Positions 20,322 to 31,409 of a stretch of 64,000 nucleotides of DNA are shown in pieces. Each line of letters opens with the position of its first letter. The stretch's first letter is position 1. This DNA comes from Plantago major. Its lineage: Eukaryota > Streptophyta > Magnoliopsida > Lamiales > Plantaginaceae. The stretch covers positions 6,359,145 to 6,423,144 of the forward strand of contig CM048841.1 of assembly GCA_026545765.1 (NCBI GenBank), written 5' to 3'. Both the position numbers and the translations under genes were made by a program. The notes beneath the pieces are model-generated. The model worked only from the letters and a program-made list of their open reading frames with translations. It was not told the origin of the DNA and did no database searches.

Positions 20322-22066
20322 ATGTCTTGGAAGAAAAGGAGTCCAGCTACAAGGATTCCACATGGGCGTACAGCTCCTGAATATGGTTAGTTTTTTTTTG
20401 TTCTTTCTTTAAAGTCGAATTACAGTAAAAGAAGATTGTTCTTAGGTGTTTTGTATGCTAAACTTCGTGTATTATGTGTTGTTGTTCGTGTTGAATTGTT
20501 TATTAGTGTTTTTCTGCTTTTATCAAACTCGAATTTCAGTAAAAAATTGTTCTTTTTGGTGTTTGTTATGCTAAAGTTGGCGTATTATGTGTTGTTATCT
20601 TTGTTGAAGTGTTTAGTTGCTCTTAAAAGAATGGGACAAAATCAGTTAGGGTTGTCTGTATCTTGGGAGTATAGGTTTCTCATGTAATACTTAGAGATAT
20701 GTAATAGCTTTTGGGAGTTAGTTTAATTTTGGGACTTTCTCATACTCTACCTTTTTTGTAGTTCCATGTACTTTTAACTTCACAATTGTACTGCATCATC
20801 ATGGGAAGTTCATAAAGGAGAAGTCATTTTATGATGGAGGGATAGTAGACTATTTTGACTGGTGTCATGTTGATGAGATGAGTATGATTGAAATTGATGC
20901 AATGCTTAGGATGTGTGGTATTGATCCAAAGGCAGTGAATTGTTACATGTCAAAGTCTGGGATAAATTGTTGTAGAGAATTGAAGAAGCTGGAGACTGAT
21001 ATTGATGCATGTAGTTTGGGATTTACTACAGGTAAAAGTGACTCTGTTGGTTTATTTATAGAACACTTAGATGGTGAAGAAGAGGAGAGTGGGGAGAGTG
21101 AGGCAGATGAAGAGAATGATGAGGAGAGTGGGGAGAGTGGGGAGCATGAGGCAGGTGAACAAAAGGTGGCAGATGATGAACAGGGGACTGAAAATGAGAG
21201 TGAAAGTGAGGATGATAGTGCAAGCTCTTATGAATATGATGGTGAAAGTGATGATGACAGGAGTAGTGAAGATGAAGAGAATGTGAGAAAAGCTGCAGGG
21301 ATGGAGGATAATGAGACTGAGAGGGGTGAGAGTTCTAGAAGGAACCATGTTGGTGATACCATTGATGGACAATTGTACTCTCATTTGGTGGATGATAGGG
21401 AAGCATATATTCCAGATTTGGATGAGCAATCTGTTGGAGAAGATTCAGATTGGGATGATGGATTTGTTGACAGTGATTGCGAGTTGACTAATGAGACTGC
21501 AGAGTTCTACAATGGTGTCAAGGTGAAACAATTTATGGGTGGATTAGATGGCAGGTCCTTTGAAGAAATACCTCATGTGAGTGTACCATGCACTACAATG
21601 GTGAATGTTCCATGTACTTACAATGGTTTCCCATTGTTCAACCCTAAGACAGAAATGGATGACCCCAAGTTCCAAGTTGGGTTGGTTTTTCCTGGCAATA
21701 TGGTGTTAAGGCAAGCAATAAGGAGTCACTCTATAAAGCATGGGAAAGAACTCAGTTGGGATAGAAATGATGAGGGCAGAATTGTGGTGACTTGTGCAGC
21801 TAGGACTTGTTCATGGAGATTGCAGGCTAATTCACTTCATGGGAAAGGCAAATCAGCAATGCAGATCAAAGCTTATAATGGGATTCATAAGTGCACCAGG
21901 CAGGAAGAAGTAAAGGCTGCATCAGCTAGGTGGATTGTAGAGAAATATGAGGAAGAAATAAAAAGCATTGACAAGTGGAAAGTGTCATCTATGATGTCTG
22001 TCATTAGGAGCAAGAAGGATGTCCTTATCAAGAAGGGCAAATTGTATAGGGCTAAGAAGATGGTTC
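20322..22066 (+). pseudogene. MuDR-type MULE transposase, N-terminal exons, split by gypsy 2
   Basis: Exon 1 is 20322-20385 (MSWKKRSPATRIPHG), followed by an intron (G/GTTAGT to TTTGTAG). Exon 2 starts at 20762 and keeps frame through HHHGKFIKE and VDYFDWCHVDEMSMIEIDAM, a block common in plant MULE proteins. A long Glu/Asp/Ser acidic tract follows. The MuDR DNA-binding domain (PF03108-like) is at roughly 21680-21830 with VGLVFPGNMVLRQAIRSHSIKH and CSWRLQAN. The exon stops at 22066, where the gypsy 2 LTR begins. The catalytic core is missing, and the C-terminal part resumes at 44633. Confidence 0.9.
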
Positions 22067-22712
22067 TGTTGATACGGAAGTATGTCCAATCCGACATAAA
22101 GGACCTAGGAACGAATCCTAAGGCGTCCTAAGTCATCCAAAGGATCCGAGGCATTTAGGTCCGAGCCAATGGTCCGAGCCGGGCAGACCATCTATGGTCC
22201 GACCCACCCTAAGAGGAAGGGACAAAGGGTTTGGACCTGCAAGGCCCGACCCGGAACCCTAGGTCCGACCCACCTTGGTCCGAGCCTCCCTGAGAAAGGA
22301 GCATAGTGCTAAGTCAGTACCCTCTCCGACCCAAGGACTCCGATACGGATGTCGACTCGGATCCAGCATGATCGTCTCATAAAGCTACCAAGCAAGTGGG
22401 CACCAAAGAGAGATGTCCGAACCCAGGAGCTCCGAACCGGAAGAGTTGGACAGACAGGAGAACTTCCTCAGCTGACAACCAGGCGCTGTCCGGATAAGGC
22501 ATCCGGACCGACCTCTCCGAATCTGGAATCTCGGCAGACTCTGTCACATCCTCAAGAACTCTCCCAATAATGACCAAACTACCCCTAAAGCCCAAGATGG
22601 CATGGGTTAAAGCTTCATTATTGGGCTATGGGCCTCATCTTAGCATTGGTGGCTCAATCCTAGCCGTACACATGGCGCGATCCTAGCATGGCCTTCCATT
22701 TCAATGATAGCC

Positions 22713-22720
22713 TATAAATA
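22713..22720 (+). promoter_or_regulatory. LTR TATA box of gypsy 2
   Basis: The site reads CCTATAAATAAGG, in the middle of the LTR and downstream of GGGCTATGGGCC, where a U3 promoter is expected. Confidence 0.65.
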
Positions 22721-22840
22721 AGGCACATATCCCAACAAGCAAGACACTTCAAGTAAGTCACTTCGAACAAGTCTTCTCGCTAGTCACATCACGAGCATTA
22801 TACAGAGCTGATCCTCAGTCACTCTCGAGTAAAGTCTCAT

Positions 22841-22866
22841 CCCGGTTTGACACTTAGCAAACCGGG
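22841..22866 (+). other. Conserved stem-loop in the LTR leader of gypsy 2
   Basis: CCCGGTTTG (22841-22849) and CAAACCGGG (22858-22866) form a perfect 9-bp stem with an 8-nt loop. The solo LTR at 49998-50025 keeps a 9-bp stem with a different boundary (ACCCGGTTT/AAACCGGGT). Confidence 0.7.
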
Positions 22867-23029
22867 CACTAATCCCCCCCCCCCCACTCAAGTGTGCAGG
22901 TCCTTACCGGAGTAGTTGGCAGCTGGTTCTTACGCTTCGGTCCTCAATTAGCAAGGAGCCTCTTACCTTGGCACCATTTGGAAGAGTCAAATAAATCTAA
23001 GTGATTGTGGAGTTACACCCCCAACATTT

Positions 23030-23047
23030 TGGCGCCGTCTGTGGGAA
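23030..23047 (+). other. Primer binding site of gypsy 2
   Basis: TGGCGCCGTCTGTGGGAA starts 4 bp after the LTR. TGGCGCCGT matches the complement of the tRNA-Asp 3' end; the remainder does not pair well, as is usual in Tat elements. Confidence 0.7.
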
Positions 23048-23077
23048 TCTTTACAAAAAGTCCCGTTCTCTTCAGTA

Positions 23078-26000
23078 ATGGCAAGAACAAGAAGGTCCGC
23101 AAGAACCAACGCCACTGCCATTGGTACGCCAGCTCCGAGACAAAGGGGGAGACCTCCCACTAGAAGAGCTGGAGTAGCAAGAGTCTCAACAAGAGAAGTA
23201 GTAGATGATCCAAGTGATGGCCATACCGCTAGTCTTTCTTCTGGCGAGGGAAGAGCCGTTAATCCACCAGTAAGGGTCCAGACACTTGGGGACGAAGGAC
23301 AGGTTCCTCCGTCAGGAACACATGGTCCTCCCCCAGGTAGAAACTTTACCCACCCAAATGGACAGATCATTCGTCCTAGTGAATTTGGAATGAATGAGAA
23401 TCAGTTTGGCCTCTTACTCACCACTATTCAAGGGTGTTTTGGATCAAACAACCTCCAGCCTCCTCAGCCCACCCCGCCTACGCTAATCCCAAGGCAAGCT
23501 GAACCCGCTCAATCGAGAAATGAGCACCGTCCGATCCAACAAAGGTTGGGGGAGCAAGCTCAACTAGAAGATCTGAGACACCTTCTCAATAGAAGAGCCG
23601 CTGCCTCTCACGAACAACGAGGGAGAAGTCCAGAAGTGCCGAGTGAGGCAGTGGGAACCAACAATGAGGAGCTCAACAACAAGTGCCTAGGGATCAAATG
23701 GCGAAGCACCCGATTGTTCCAATCAATGATCTCCTCCAGATGTAGCCATCAACCCTGTGGATCGGTGAAAGACCGACAATGGCAGATCTACCTCCAACAG
23801 AAGGCCTTGGAAACACAAATTGCCACCTTGAGCAGTGGTCAAAGCACATGAGAAGGTGGTAGTTAAAACTCCCAACCCTCTGTGCGATGAGATCAGAAAA
23901 GAAAGAAAGCGCCCCGACTGTGTTATCCCAAACCTTGAGCATTACTATGGAGATACTTGCCCTGTAGGGCATCTTACTAGGTACGAAAGTAAGATGGAAA
24001 GCAATGGACTCAACGACAACATGAAAGCTCTCAACTTTTCCACCACACTCTTTGGAGAAGCAATGGATTGGTGGACCTCATTACCCAATGGTTCCATCAA
24101 ATCATATGCGGACGTCGCCTCCCTTTTCCTAAAAAGGTTTGAGAAGGCGAAAAGAAGGAAGAGATCAGTTGAGCACCTGGCTGGCATAATCCAGAGAGAT
24201 CATGAGGAACTCAGAACCTTCCTTGATCGCTTCAATACTGAAGTACGACAGTTAGAACCTCATAGCATCAAAGAGCGGGTCCGACACCTCTATGCCAACA
24301 CTTATAATGATGAGCTTAGAAGGAAGCTTTCCAACGAGGAAATCACCACTGAAAAGTACTTGGAAGATATCTGCGAAGGAGTCTTGTATGGAGAAGATTA
24401 CCGAAGGAATGTCCCGATAAGAGCAGGGATCAAGAAGGGAAAAGAACAAGTACGACAGGAACTCCCTCCTCGTCAAGGGAAGTTTGAGCAAAAAAGAGAT
24501 CTCAGAGACAGAAAAGAATTCCACAGAGAAAGAACTCCACCCAGGAGGTTTGCCGAGTACTGTAGGTTCCACAAGCAGAAAGGTCACTCGACTGAAGATT
24601 GCATCCAGTTAAAGACAGAAATTGAAAGACTAGTGAGAAGTGGGAAGTTGAAAGAACCACCAGTTGAAGAAGAGCCCTCCAGGCATAGAAGGAATGAGCA
24701 AAGAAGAGAGGAGCGTGGTTCTGAACCTCCGACAGGATCTTTACCACCACCTCCAGCCGAAATCCCACCTCGGCAGGCCCAAAGATATCAAGGGTACCAC
24801 GAAGAGACAGGAATGGAGAACCTCCCTTACAGTGGAGTCATCAACGCCATTGCAGGAGGACCAACAGGGGGAGATAGCAGAAACGCAAGGGAAAGGACCG
24901 CGCAACACTTAAGAAACAACGACAGGGCTTATGGCCCACCAGCCTTAAAAGGCACAAATGCAATCACCTTTGACGATAGCGAGATCCCCCCACCAACGTC
25001 TGGCGGAGGAGATCTCAAGGACCCCGATGTCCCTTTGGTTGTTTCTCTAGTGATTGCCACTTACAAAGTCAACAAGGTACTAGTCGACACAGGAAGCTCC
25101 TCCAATGTCCTATCCAAAAGGACTGTTCAGCAAATGCATCTGGGGCAAATACAATATGGACGAGTATATACCTCATTAGTAGGTTTTGGAGGGTCTGTAG
25201 TACGTCCCATTGGAAGTATACCACTGCAAGTCTCCATGGGCACTTTTCCGACAAGAGTGACCCAGACTATCCTCTTTGTGGTAGTAGATAGCACCTTCGA
25301 CTATAACGCGATCTTGGGCCGCCCGGGACTTAACCAATTCAGAGCAATTGCTTCACCCCTACACAACAGGGTAAAGTTTCCAACCCCGAATGGGGAAGAA
25401 ATGGGCAACATCGAGAAGCACGAGTGCTACATCATGTCAACCAGAGGGGCCACAGAACCTGTCCTTTCGGTCACCAAGGGCCCTCTTAGCCATTCTTCCA
25501 ATACTCTGACGCCACCAAAGGAAGAAATCGGTATTGGGTCGCTCAGAGAAAAGTTCCCCAAGACAGCTAGGATAGAATCCCATGAAGCCTTAAAAGAGGT
25601 CCAACTGGTCGAAGGAAATCCGGAGAAAACAACTCGGATTGGAACAGAGATAAGTGCGGAAGTAGAGCGAAAGCTCATCACCTGCCTTCGGGACAATCGC
25701 GACATCTTTGCTTGGAGCACAGATGACCTCAAGGGGATAGACCCAAGGATCACAGTTCACCGTCTGAACATGGATCCTACGGTCAAGCACATCCGTCAAA
25801 AGAAGAAAGACTTTGGGCCAGTTGAGGATGCTATCATAGCAGGGGAGGTTGACAAATTGATGAAAGCAGGTCATATCGAAGAAGTCAGATACTCTGATTG
25901 GGTCTGCAACGTGGTTCTCGTCGAAAAAGCTCCAGGAAAGTGGAGGATGTGCAATGACTTCACCAGACTCAACAAGTTTTGTCCAAAAGATCCCTATCCA

Positions 26001-26351
26001 TTGCCATGCATAGACCAGCTGGTTGAATCCACTGCAGGATGTGCACTTCTAAGCTTCATGGATGCATACCAAGGCTTCTACCAAATTAGGATGGCTCAAG
26101 AAGACCTCAAGAAAACGGCATTCTTTGCGGCCGGAGGAGTCTATTGCTTCAAGGTCATGCCCTTTGGCCTCAATGCAGGAGCTACTTACCAACGGCTGGT
26201 AAATAAGATGTTCAAGGAAGAATTGGGAAAAACCATGGAAGTCTATGTGGATGACATGCTTGTGAAAAGCAAGACTGAAGAGGAGCACATCGAACACCTC
26301 AACAATTGCTTTTCTATTCTCCGGAAAATATGGAATGAAGCTGAACCCTGA
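23078..26351 (+). pseudogene. Gypsy 2 gag, protease and reverse transcriptase
   Basis: Gag starts at 23078 (MARTRRSARTNATAIG). A frameshift in 23835-23851 moves the reading to the frame that stays open to 26351. Retrotrans_gag spans about 24020-24330 (GEAMDWWTSLPNG, VRHLYANTYN). A CHHC knuckle, CRFHKQKGHSTEDC, follows at 24559-24600. The protease motif DTGSSSNVL is at about 25085. Reverse transcriptase has LVEKAPGKWRMCNDFTRLNK, GCALLSFMDAYQGF and the YVDD site at 26244-26255. One Lys codon seems deleted in MPFGLNAGATY (GLKNAG in gypsy 1). The frame ends by a +1 in an A-run near 26329. It is far better preserved than gypsy 1. Confidence 0.92.
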
Positions 26352-29006
26352 AAAGTGCACTTTTGGAGTAAAAGGAGGAAAATTCCTTGGCTACATGGTC
26401 ACAGAAAGAGGCATCAGTGCTAACCAAGAGAAGATAAAGGCAATCATAGATCTGCCACAGCCCAAGACCATCAATGAAGTTCAGAAGCTTCTAGGAAAGG
26501 TGATGGCGCTGAGCCGTTTTATCTCAAGGTCCGCCGAGAAGAACCTTCCCTTCTTCAAGATCTTACGAAAAGGAAATAAGTTCGAGTGGACAAAGGAGTG
26601 CGAAGAGGCCCTGGAAAACTTGAAAAAGTATCTCCTCTCGCCGCCCCTTCTGTCTAAACCCATAGAGGATGAAACTCTTTACCTCTATTTGGCCACCACA
26701 GATGAAGCGATAAGTTCTGTACTGGTACGGCTACAAGACAACGAGCATTTACCAATTTACTATTTGAGCAAAGCTCTTGTAGGCTCCGAGGCCAGATATG
26801 TCAGAATTGAGAAGCTCGCCTTCAGACCGTTTACATCGCATCGACTAAAGCCTTACTTCAAGTCGCATCGGATTATAGTCCTTACCAATGAGCCACTCAA
26901 ACATGTCTTGGAAAAACCGGATCAGTCAGGACGCCTCTCCAAATGGGCTATTGAGGTAAGTGAATATGATATTGGGTATCAAGCCCCATCTGCCAAGAAA
27001 GCACAAGTTCTGGCCGACTTCCTGGTAGACTATCCAGAGAAGGCAGAAGAGGAGAACGAAAATTCCCAGAAAAAGGCTAGTCAGGCGGTGATTGCCCTAA
27101 TCGAGGAATCAAGTGGAGAGAAAGAAGCAGAGGAGACACAAAGAAGTAGCATTCAGCCTATGACTGAATACTACCAACCTATGGATGATTCACTAAGGGT
27201 GAGGCACATGTTTCTTTTGGACGAAGAACTCAATACCTCGACGACTGCATCTTCCGACAAGAAGCAGAAGGTTGAGAAAGCACTCACTCCCACTTTAGGA
27301 GGAAAGGAAGGAAACAAAGAATCTTGGACATTACAAGTCGATGGATCATCAACCGGACGGCTGGGAGGAATAGGAATTTTTCTTAAAAGTCCTGAAGGAG
27401 CCAAGCTAGAGTACGCCATCACTCTCAACTTCAAAGTGACGAACAACGAGGCCAAGTATGAAGCACTTATCACCGGCCTAAGAATGGCGAAAGCCCTTCA
27501 AGTAACAAGGATCAAAGCCTACACAGACTCCCAGCTCGTACAATCCCAGTTCTCCGGGTCTTTCACCACCAAAGGGCCTAACATGATCAAATACTTGGAG
27601 CTCCTCAAGAAAGAGGTCGAGCACTTTGAAGAATTTACTCCCGACCAATTCCACAGAGAGTGGAATGAAAAAGCCGACGCTCTCTCCAAGTACGCCTCAG
27701 CCTTAGGAGCTTTAGACACAAGAAGTGTCATCCTAATGACCAGCATGAATCCTCCTAGCAAACACCAACGAGAAGGTGTTTCTCTTGAGCCTAAAGAAAA
27801 GCGGATGACCGATATATTCCGTTACCTCAAGGATGGTACTTTACCTGTGGATCCTAGAGAGGCCAGGAAGATTCAATGTCGAGCTAACAGATACTTTATT
27901 TTAGGAGAAGATCTCTATAAAAGATCCTACAGCGGAACTCACTTGAGATGCCTAGATCCTCAAGAGGCGAAGACTGCGATCGAAGAAATCCACGCCGGAA
28001 GCTGTGGAAGTCATTCCGGAGGAAGAACTTTGGCACAAAAGATCATAAGGCAAGGATACTATTGGCCAACTATTGACATGGATGCTGCCAACATCGCCCA
28101 CGCTTGTGAAGACTGCCAATACTATGCCAACATACCACATCGCCCGACCAACCCTATGATTCCGTCAATCATAGCTTTCCCATTCGATCAATGGGGCATA
28201 GACATAGTTGGTCCCTTTCCGCGAGGAACACATCAAAAGAAGTTCTTGATAGTGGCAGTGGAGTACTTCACTAAGTGGGTCGAAGCTGAAGCAATGTCAA
28301 CCATCACCGAAAGCAGAGTTCGGACATTCATCTGGAAGAACATCATCTGCCGGTTTGGACTCCCACGAGTGCTAGTTTCAGACAATGGAGCACAATTTTC
28401 TGGGTCAAGGCTGAAGGAGTGGCTTCAGTCCTTCAAAATAGAACAACGCTTTACTCATTGGCACCCAAGCCAATGGTCGTGGAAGCCACCAACAAGACCA
28501 TAGTCAAAATTCGGAGAAAAGGTAGAGAACTTCCCAAGACAAGTTGGCGGATGATCTTGACGCGCCCTTTGGCAAGATCGAACGACTGAATCACACAAGA
28601 AACACCTTTCTCCTTGGTCTATGGATCCGAGGCGGTCATCCTTCGAGACAAGGTGGCAACTCGGAGAATCCAAAGAATACAACCCAGCTGATAATGAGCT
28701 CGCAAGGATCTATGACCTTGAGCTCCTTGAAGACAAGCGCGATAAGGCAGTGGCCAACATCCTTCGGTACCAAGCCATGACTGCTCGAGCCTACAATAAA
28801 CATGTCTTTCCCAAGGACAAGTTGGAGACTTAGTCCTTAGAAGAGCTGATATACTAAGTCATGTGGGGAAACTTAAACCCAAGTGGGAGGGACCGTACAA
28901 AGTTACTGGGGCAAGAGTTAATGGTAGCTTTGAACTAGAAGATGAACAAGGGCGGGCCTTGAAGAGAACTTGGAATGCCAAGAATCTCCAAAAGTTTTAC
29001 ACTTAG
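26335..29006 (+). pseudogene. Gypsy 2 RNase H, second RNase H and integrase
   Basis: The frame restarts at MKLNPEKCTFGVKGG. RNase H 1 spans about 26670-27030 (LYLYLATTDEAISSVLVR, QAPSAKKAQVLADFL). The second RNase H begins LQVDGSSTGRLGG (about 27334), with NNEAKYEAL, YTDSQLVQSQ and WNEKADALS: all acidic motifs are present. Integrase has HAGSCGSHSGGRT, CEDCQYY, WGIDIVGPFPRG and SDNGAQFSGS. A frameshift near 28460 and a stop at 28501-28503 break the core before its Glu. The C-terminal part continues in pieces (FSLVYGSEAVI near 28610; LVLRRADILSHVG) to TAG at 29004-29006. Confidence 0.9.
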
Positions 29007-29401
29007 AGAAGTATGGCAACGACTGTCACCTTCCTCTATCTTGTCGACCTGTTTTTTGTGTTTGTTTTTTGAAAAAGGCCTCGAAGCCCTCAAGTTGTAA
29101 TCCGATTTCCGTCAAATCAATACAACTGTGATTTCATAAACATTGTTGACAATCATGTCCTCCGAATCTCATGATTCGAACGGGCCGTGAAGATATTTAA
29201 CTACTTGATCCGAACCTAGATCATACATTGATCCGGATCGGATTAGCACAATCAAACAGTGTCCAACCTTGACAAAGGCAAAAACGCTTTTATTACAACA
29301 AGTACAGAGTTACAAAGTCAGGGTCCGAAGAGCCCTAATCAAGCTTACAAAAACAAGCTCCTACTCTATCTCTATTCTACTATTACAGCGAAGCTTCCTA
29401 G

Positions 29402-29779
29402 TTAACCCTGAGCTACCAAACCAAACCCCATCCGAACACTGTCAGCTGCATATGTAGGCGCTCCGAAGGAAGAAGGAACCCTACCATCCGAACTTTGATT
29501 GCTTACTGACAAAGGTTTTGAAGCCCCTTCGGACGATCCAAAGTCTAACAGCAGCCGAACGATGTAACGTAGGCCATTCATGGCTTCCAAAAAGGACACT
29601 TCATCACTTCTAAATGACAGAAAGCTCCGAAGCACACTGACCATCCGGATCGCATCATACCAAATATTATGAACCCACCCCAGATTCAGCGTATTTGGAA
29701 AGCGACCAACCCGGATTGTCGGATCAACACAAGTCACTCCGGAGGCTCCCGTTGGTTCGAGTCCCAACAAGACCGGCAT
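29402..29779 (-). CDS. Antisense open reading frame in gypsy 2 spacer, unknown
   Basis: This 125-residue frame (MPVLLGLEPTGASGV...) lies downstream of the antisense promoter-like block at 30640-30716, on the strand that block would transcribe. I recognise no domain. The central part (FLEAMNGLRYIVRLLLDFG) is amphipathic. No matching frame was found in the gypsy 1 spacer, so it may be chance. I include it because of its position. Confidence 0.25.
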   Translation of the reverse strand: MPVLLGLEPTGASGVTCVDPTIRVGRFPNTLNLGWVHNIWYDAIRMVSVLRSFLSFRSDEVSFLEAMNGLRYIVRLLLDFGSSEGASKPLSVSNQSSDGRVPSSFGAPTYAADSVRMGFGLVAQG

Positions 29780-30045
29780 TGTCAGGGACTTCGTTCCAGA
29801 ATTGTAAGTCGCTCCCTCGAGCCTTCAATTCTGGAACACAACCACCGACAAAACCAAGCTGCTCGGACGAAAGACCTTAGGTGCAAGACAAACGAGTCAC
29901 CAAAAAGGTTACTTCCGAAGGTCCTCAATGATCCGATGCCAAACAAGCTCAGCATTGTTGGCGACCCCATTCCAAAATTGCAAATAGCTCCCTCGAGCCT
30001 TCAATCATGGAAATGCAGTCACCAACAAAACCAAACCGCTCGGAT
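29775..30045 (+). repeat. Approximate tandem duplication in gypsy 2 spacer
   Basis: Copies 29775-29869 and 29951-30045 (about 95 bp each, 176-bp period) share GCTCCCTCGAGCCTTCAAT, then an ACCxACAAAACCAA stretch and GCTCGGA. They have diverged by many substitutions, so the duplication is old. Confidence 0.75.
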
Positions 30046-30639
30046 ACACATCCTCAAGGACGAGCTAATAGACCTACTCAAAGTGATACGTCTCCCTCCA
30101 TCCGAGAAACGAGCAACTAGACACAACAGATTAGAAAGCCTTCCAACATTTCGGCGGTTTCTTACGAACCACGAAAAATCTTGGAAGGATTCTATCAAAC
30201 CAATTGGACTTACGCCCGGGCACATAACCAGAGTGGAATGCCTCGGGTGCATTGAGATTCAAAACCAACTATGTGAAGATCCCCGAACCATCCAGCTAAT
30301 CTACCTCTCCGGGGCTAAAAGTCACAAATATAGACCACAGCCCCGGAGAAAGAAGATTAGCCTGACGATCAGAGGAATTGATGAGCAAAAATTTCAGGCC
30401 TCACTCGATACGGACCGTATCCTCGAAGATCCGAAGCTGGCTTTCCGAGCAAACTAATTTCCACGACTCTCACCGAAGAACCAGCCCGGGTAGACTTCCG
30501 AATCATCGGAGAAACCCTTGGGACGAGATCACGGGCGAGAGTGATGGCATAAACATGCTCACCAGCCACTCGGACTCGAGCTCCAGACCTTTGATTACTA
30601 TAAAAGGGCGAGACGTCTTAATGAAAAGCCGTACAAAGC

Positions 30640-30716
30640 AGGAGTATATATAGAAAGAGAAGACCAATTAAAAGCGGACACGTGCCCCATATTCACCGGA
30701 AATGGGCTTGGGCCGA
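30640..30716 (-). promoter_or_regulatory. Antisense promoter-like block of gypsy 2
   Basis: On the minus strand: GGCCCAAGCCCAT (30714-30702), CACGTG (30684-30679), ATTGG (30668-30664) and TATATATA (30652-30645). Measured from the first motif, ACGTG, ATTGG and TATA lie at +31, +46 and +62; in gypsy 1 they lie at +31, +47 and +64. The intervening sequence has diverged. It would transcribe toward pol, antisense to the element. Confidence 0.5.
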
Positions 30717-31409
30717 ACATGGGCCTGGCTCTTCGGCTTCCTTTGGCCCAACCCAACAATCCGCCCACACGGTCGAGCATACCGACCATGCTACTCACTC
30801 GGACGTACCAAGCTCGGGGCTAACATAACAACATCCGAAGCAACTGTGATTCGTACAGAGACACCCTGTACTTGATACTGATCGTCTTTTCACTATCTCA
30901 CAAGTCTGCATGACTCGGAAAGACACACCAAGTGAACGTCCGAATCGTCTTAACTTATCACGATACAAGGAGATTCTTTTTCTCAAAAGCCTGACCACTC
31001 TAAGACGTGGCTCCGGACCGTTCGTGATCCAGTTTATTTCTATTATAGCTTCCGATTCAGATGGGAACAACGATTGATCGCGTCCCTGCATTCAAAAGGA
31101 GAATTTGAATCAGGCAAACTAATGTCCTGGCGGTATGGATCTCAAAGGTCCGAACCCACTATCCGAGTCTACGAGAGTTGATGAGTTACTACGCAATTAC
31201 GAAATTAAACGTGCAAGGATGGAAACAGCAACAATAGTATATCAGCAACAAAAATAGTTCCGAGCCATCAGGGGACCCGAACCAATACCATTCATCAAAG
31301 ATAAGTATATGTTTGTATAAACAAAAGATGATGGGCAAAAACGACAAACATTTCTTTTTGGCCCGGAGGCACCCTATTACAAAAAAACCCGGGGCATACC
31401 CCGTCTTCA

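Larger units (their letters stand above)
22067..23026 (+). repeat. 5' LTR of gypsy 2
   Basis: The LTR starts TGTTGATACGG and ends CACCCCCAACA, with a 5-bp terminal inverted repeat TGTTG/CAACA (960 bp). TATAAATA lies at 22713-22720. Downstream, in the presumed leader, is a perfect 9-bp stem-loop (22841-22866) and then a run of C. The primer site follows 3 bp after the LTR. Confidence 0.9.
29007..31409. other. Spacer of gypsy 2 between pol and antisense ORF
   Basis: The first 120 bp match the gypsy 1 spacer. The rest has a tandem duplication (29775-30045), an antisense promoter-like block (30640-30716) and an antisense open frame of unknown meaning (29402-29779). No known protein domain is seen on either strand. 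Confidence 0.55.

Noticed and set aside
21067..21429. Minus-strand frame opposite the acidic tract of the MULE
   Set aside because: Shadow of the Glu/Asp/Ser-rich repeat on the coding strand.
29669..30457. 262-codon plus-strand open frame in the gypsy 2 spacer
   Set aside because: It spans the tandem duplication, has no recognisable domain, and no counterpart in gypsy 1. It is probably chance openness in GC-balanced repeat DNA.
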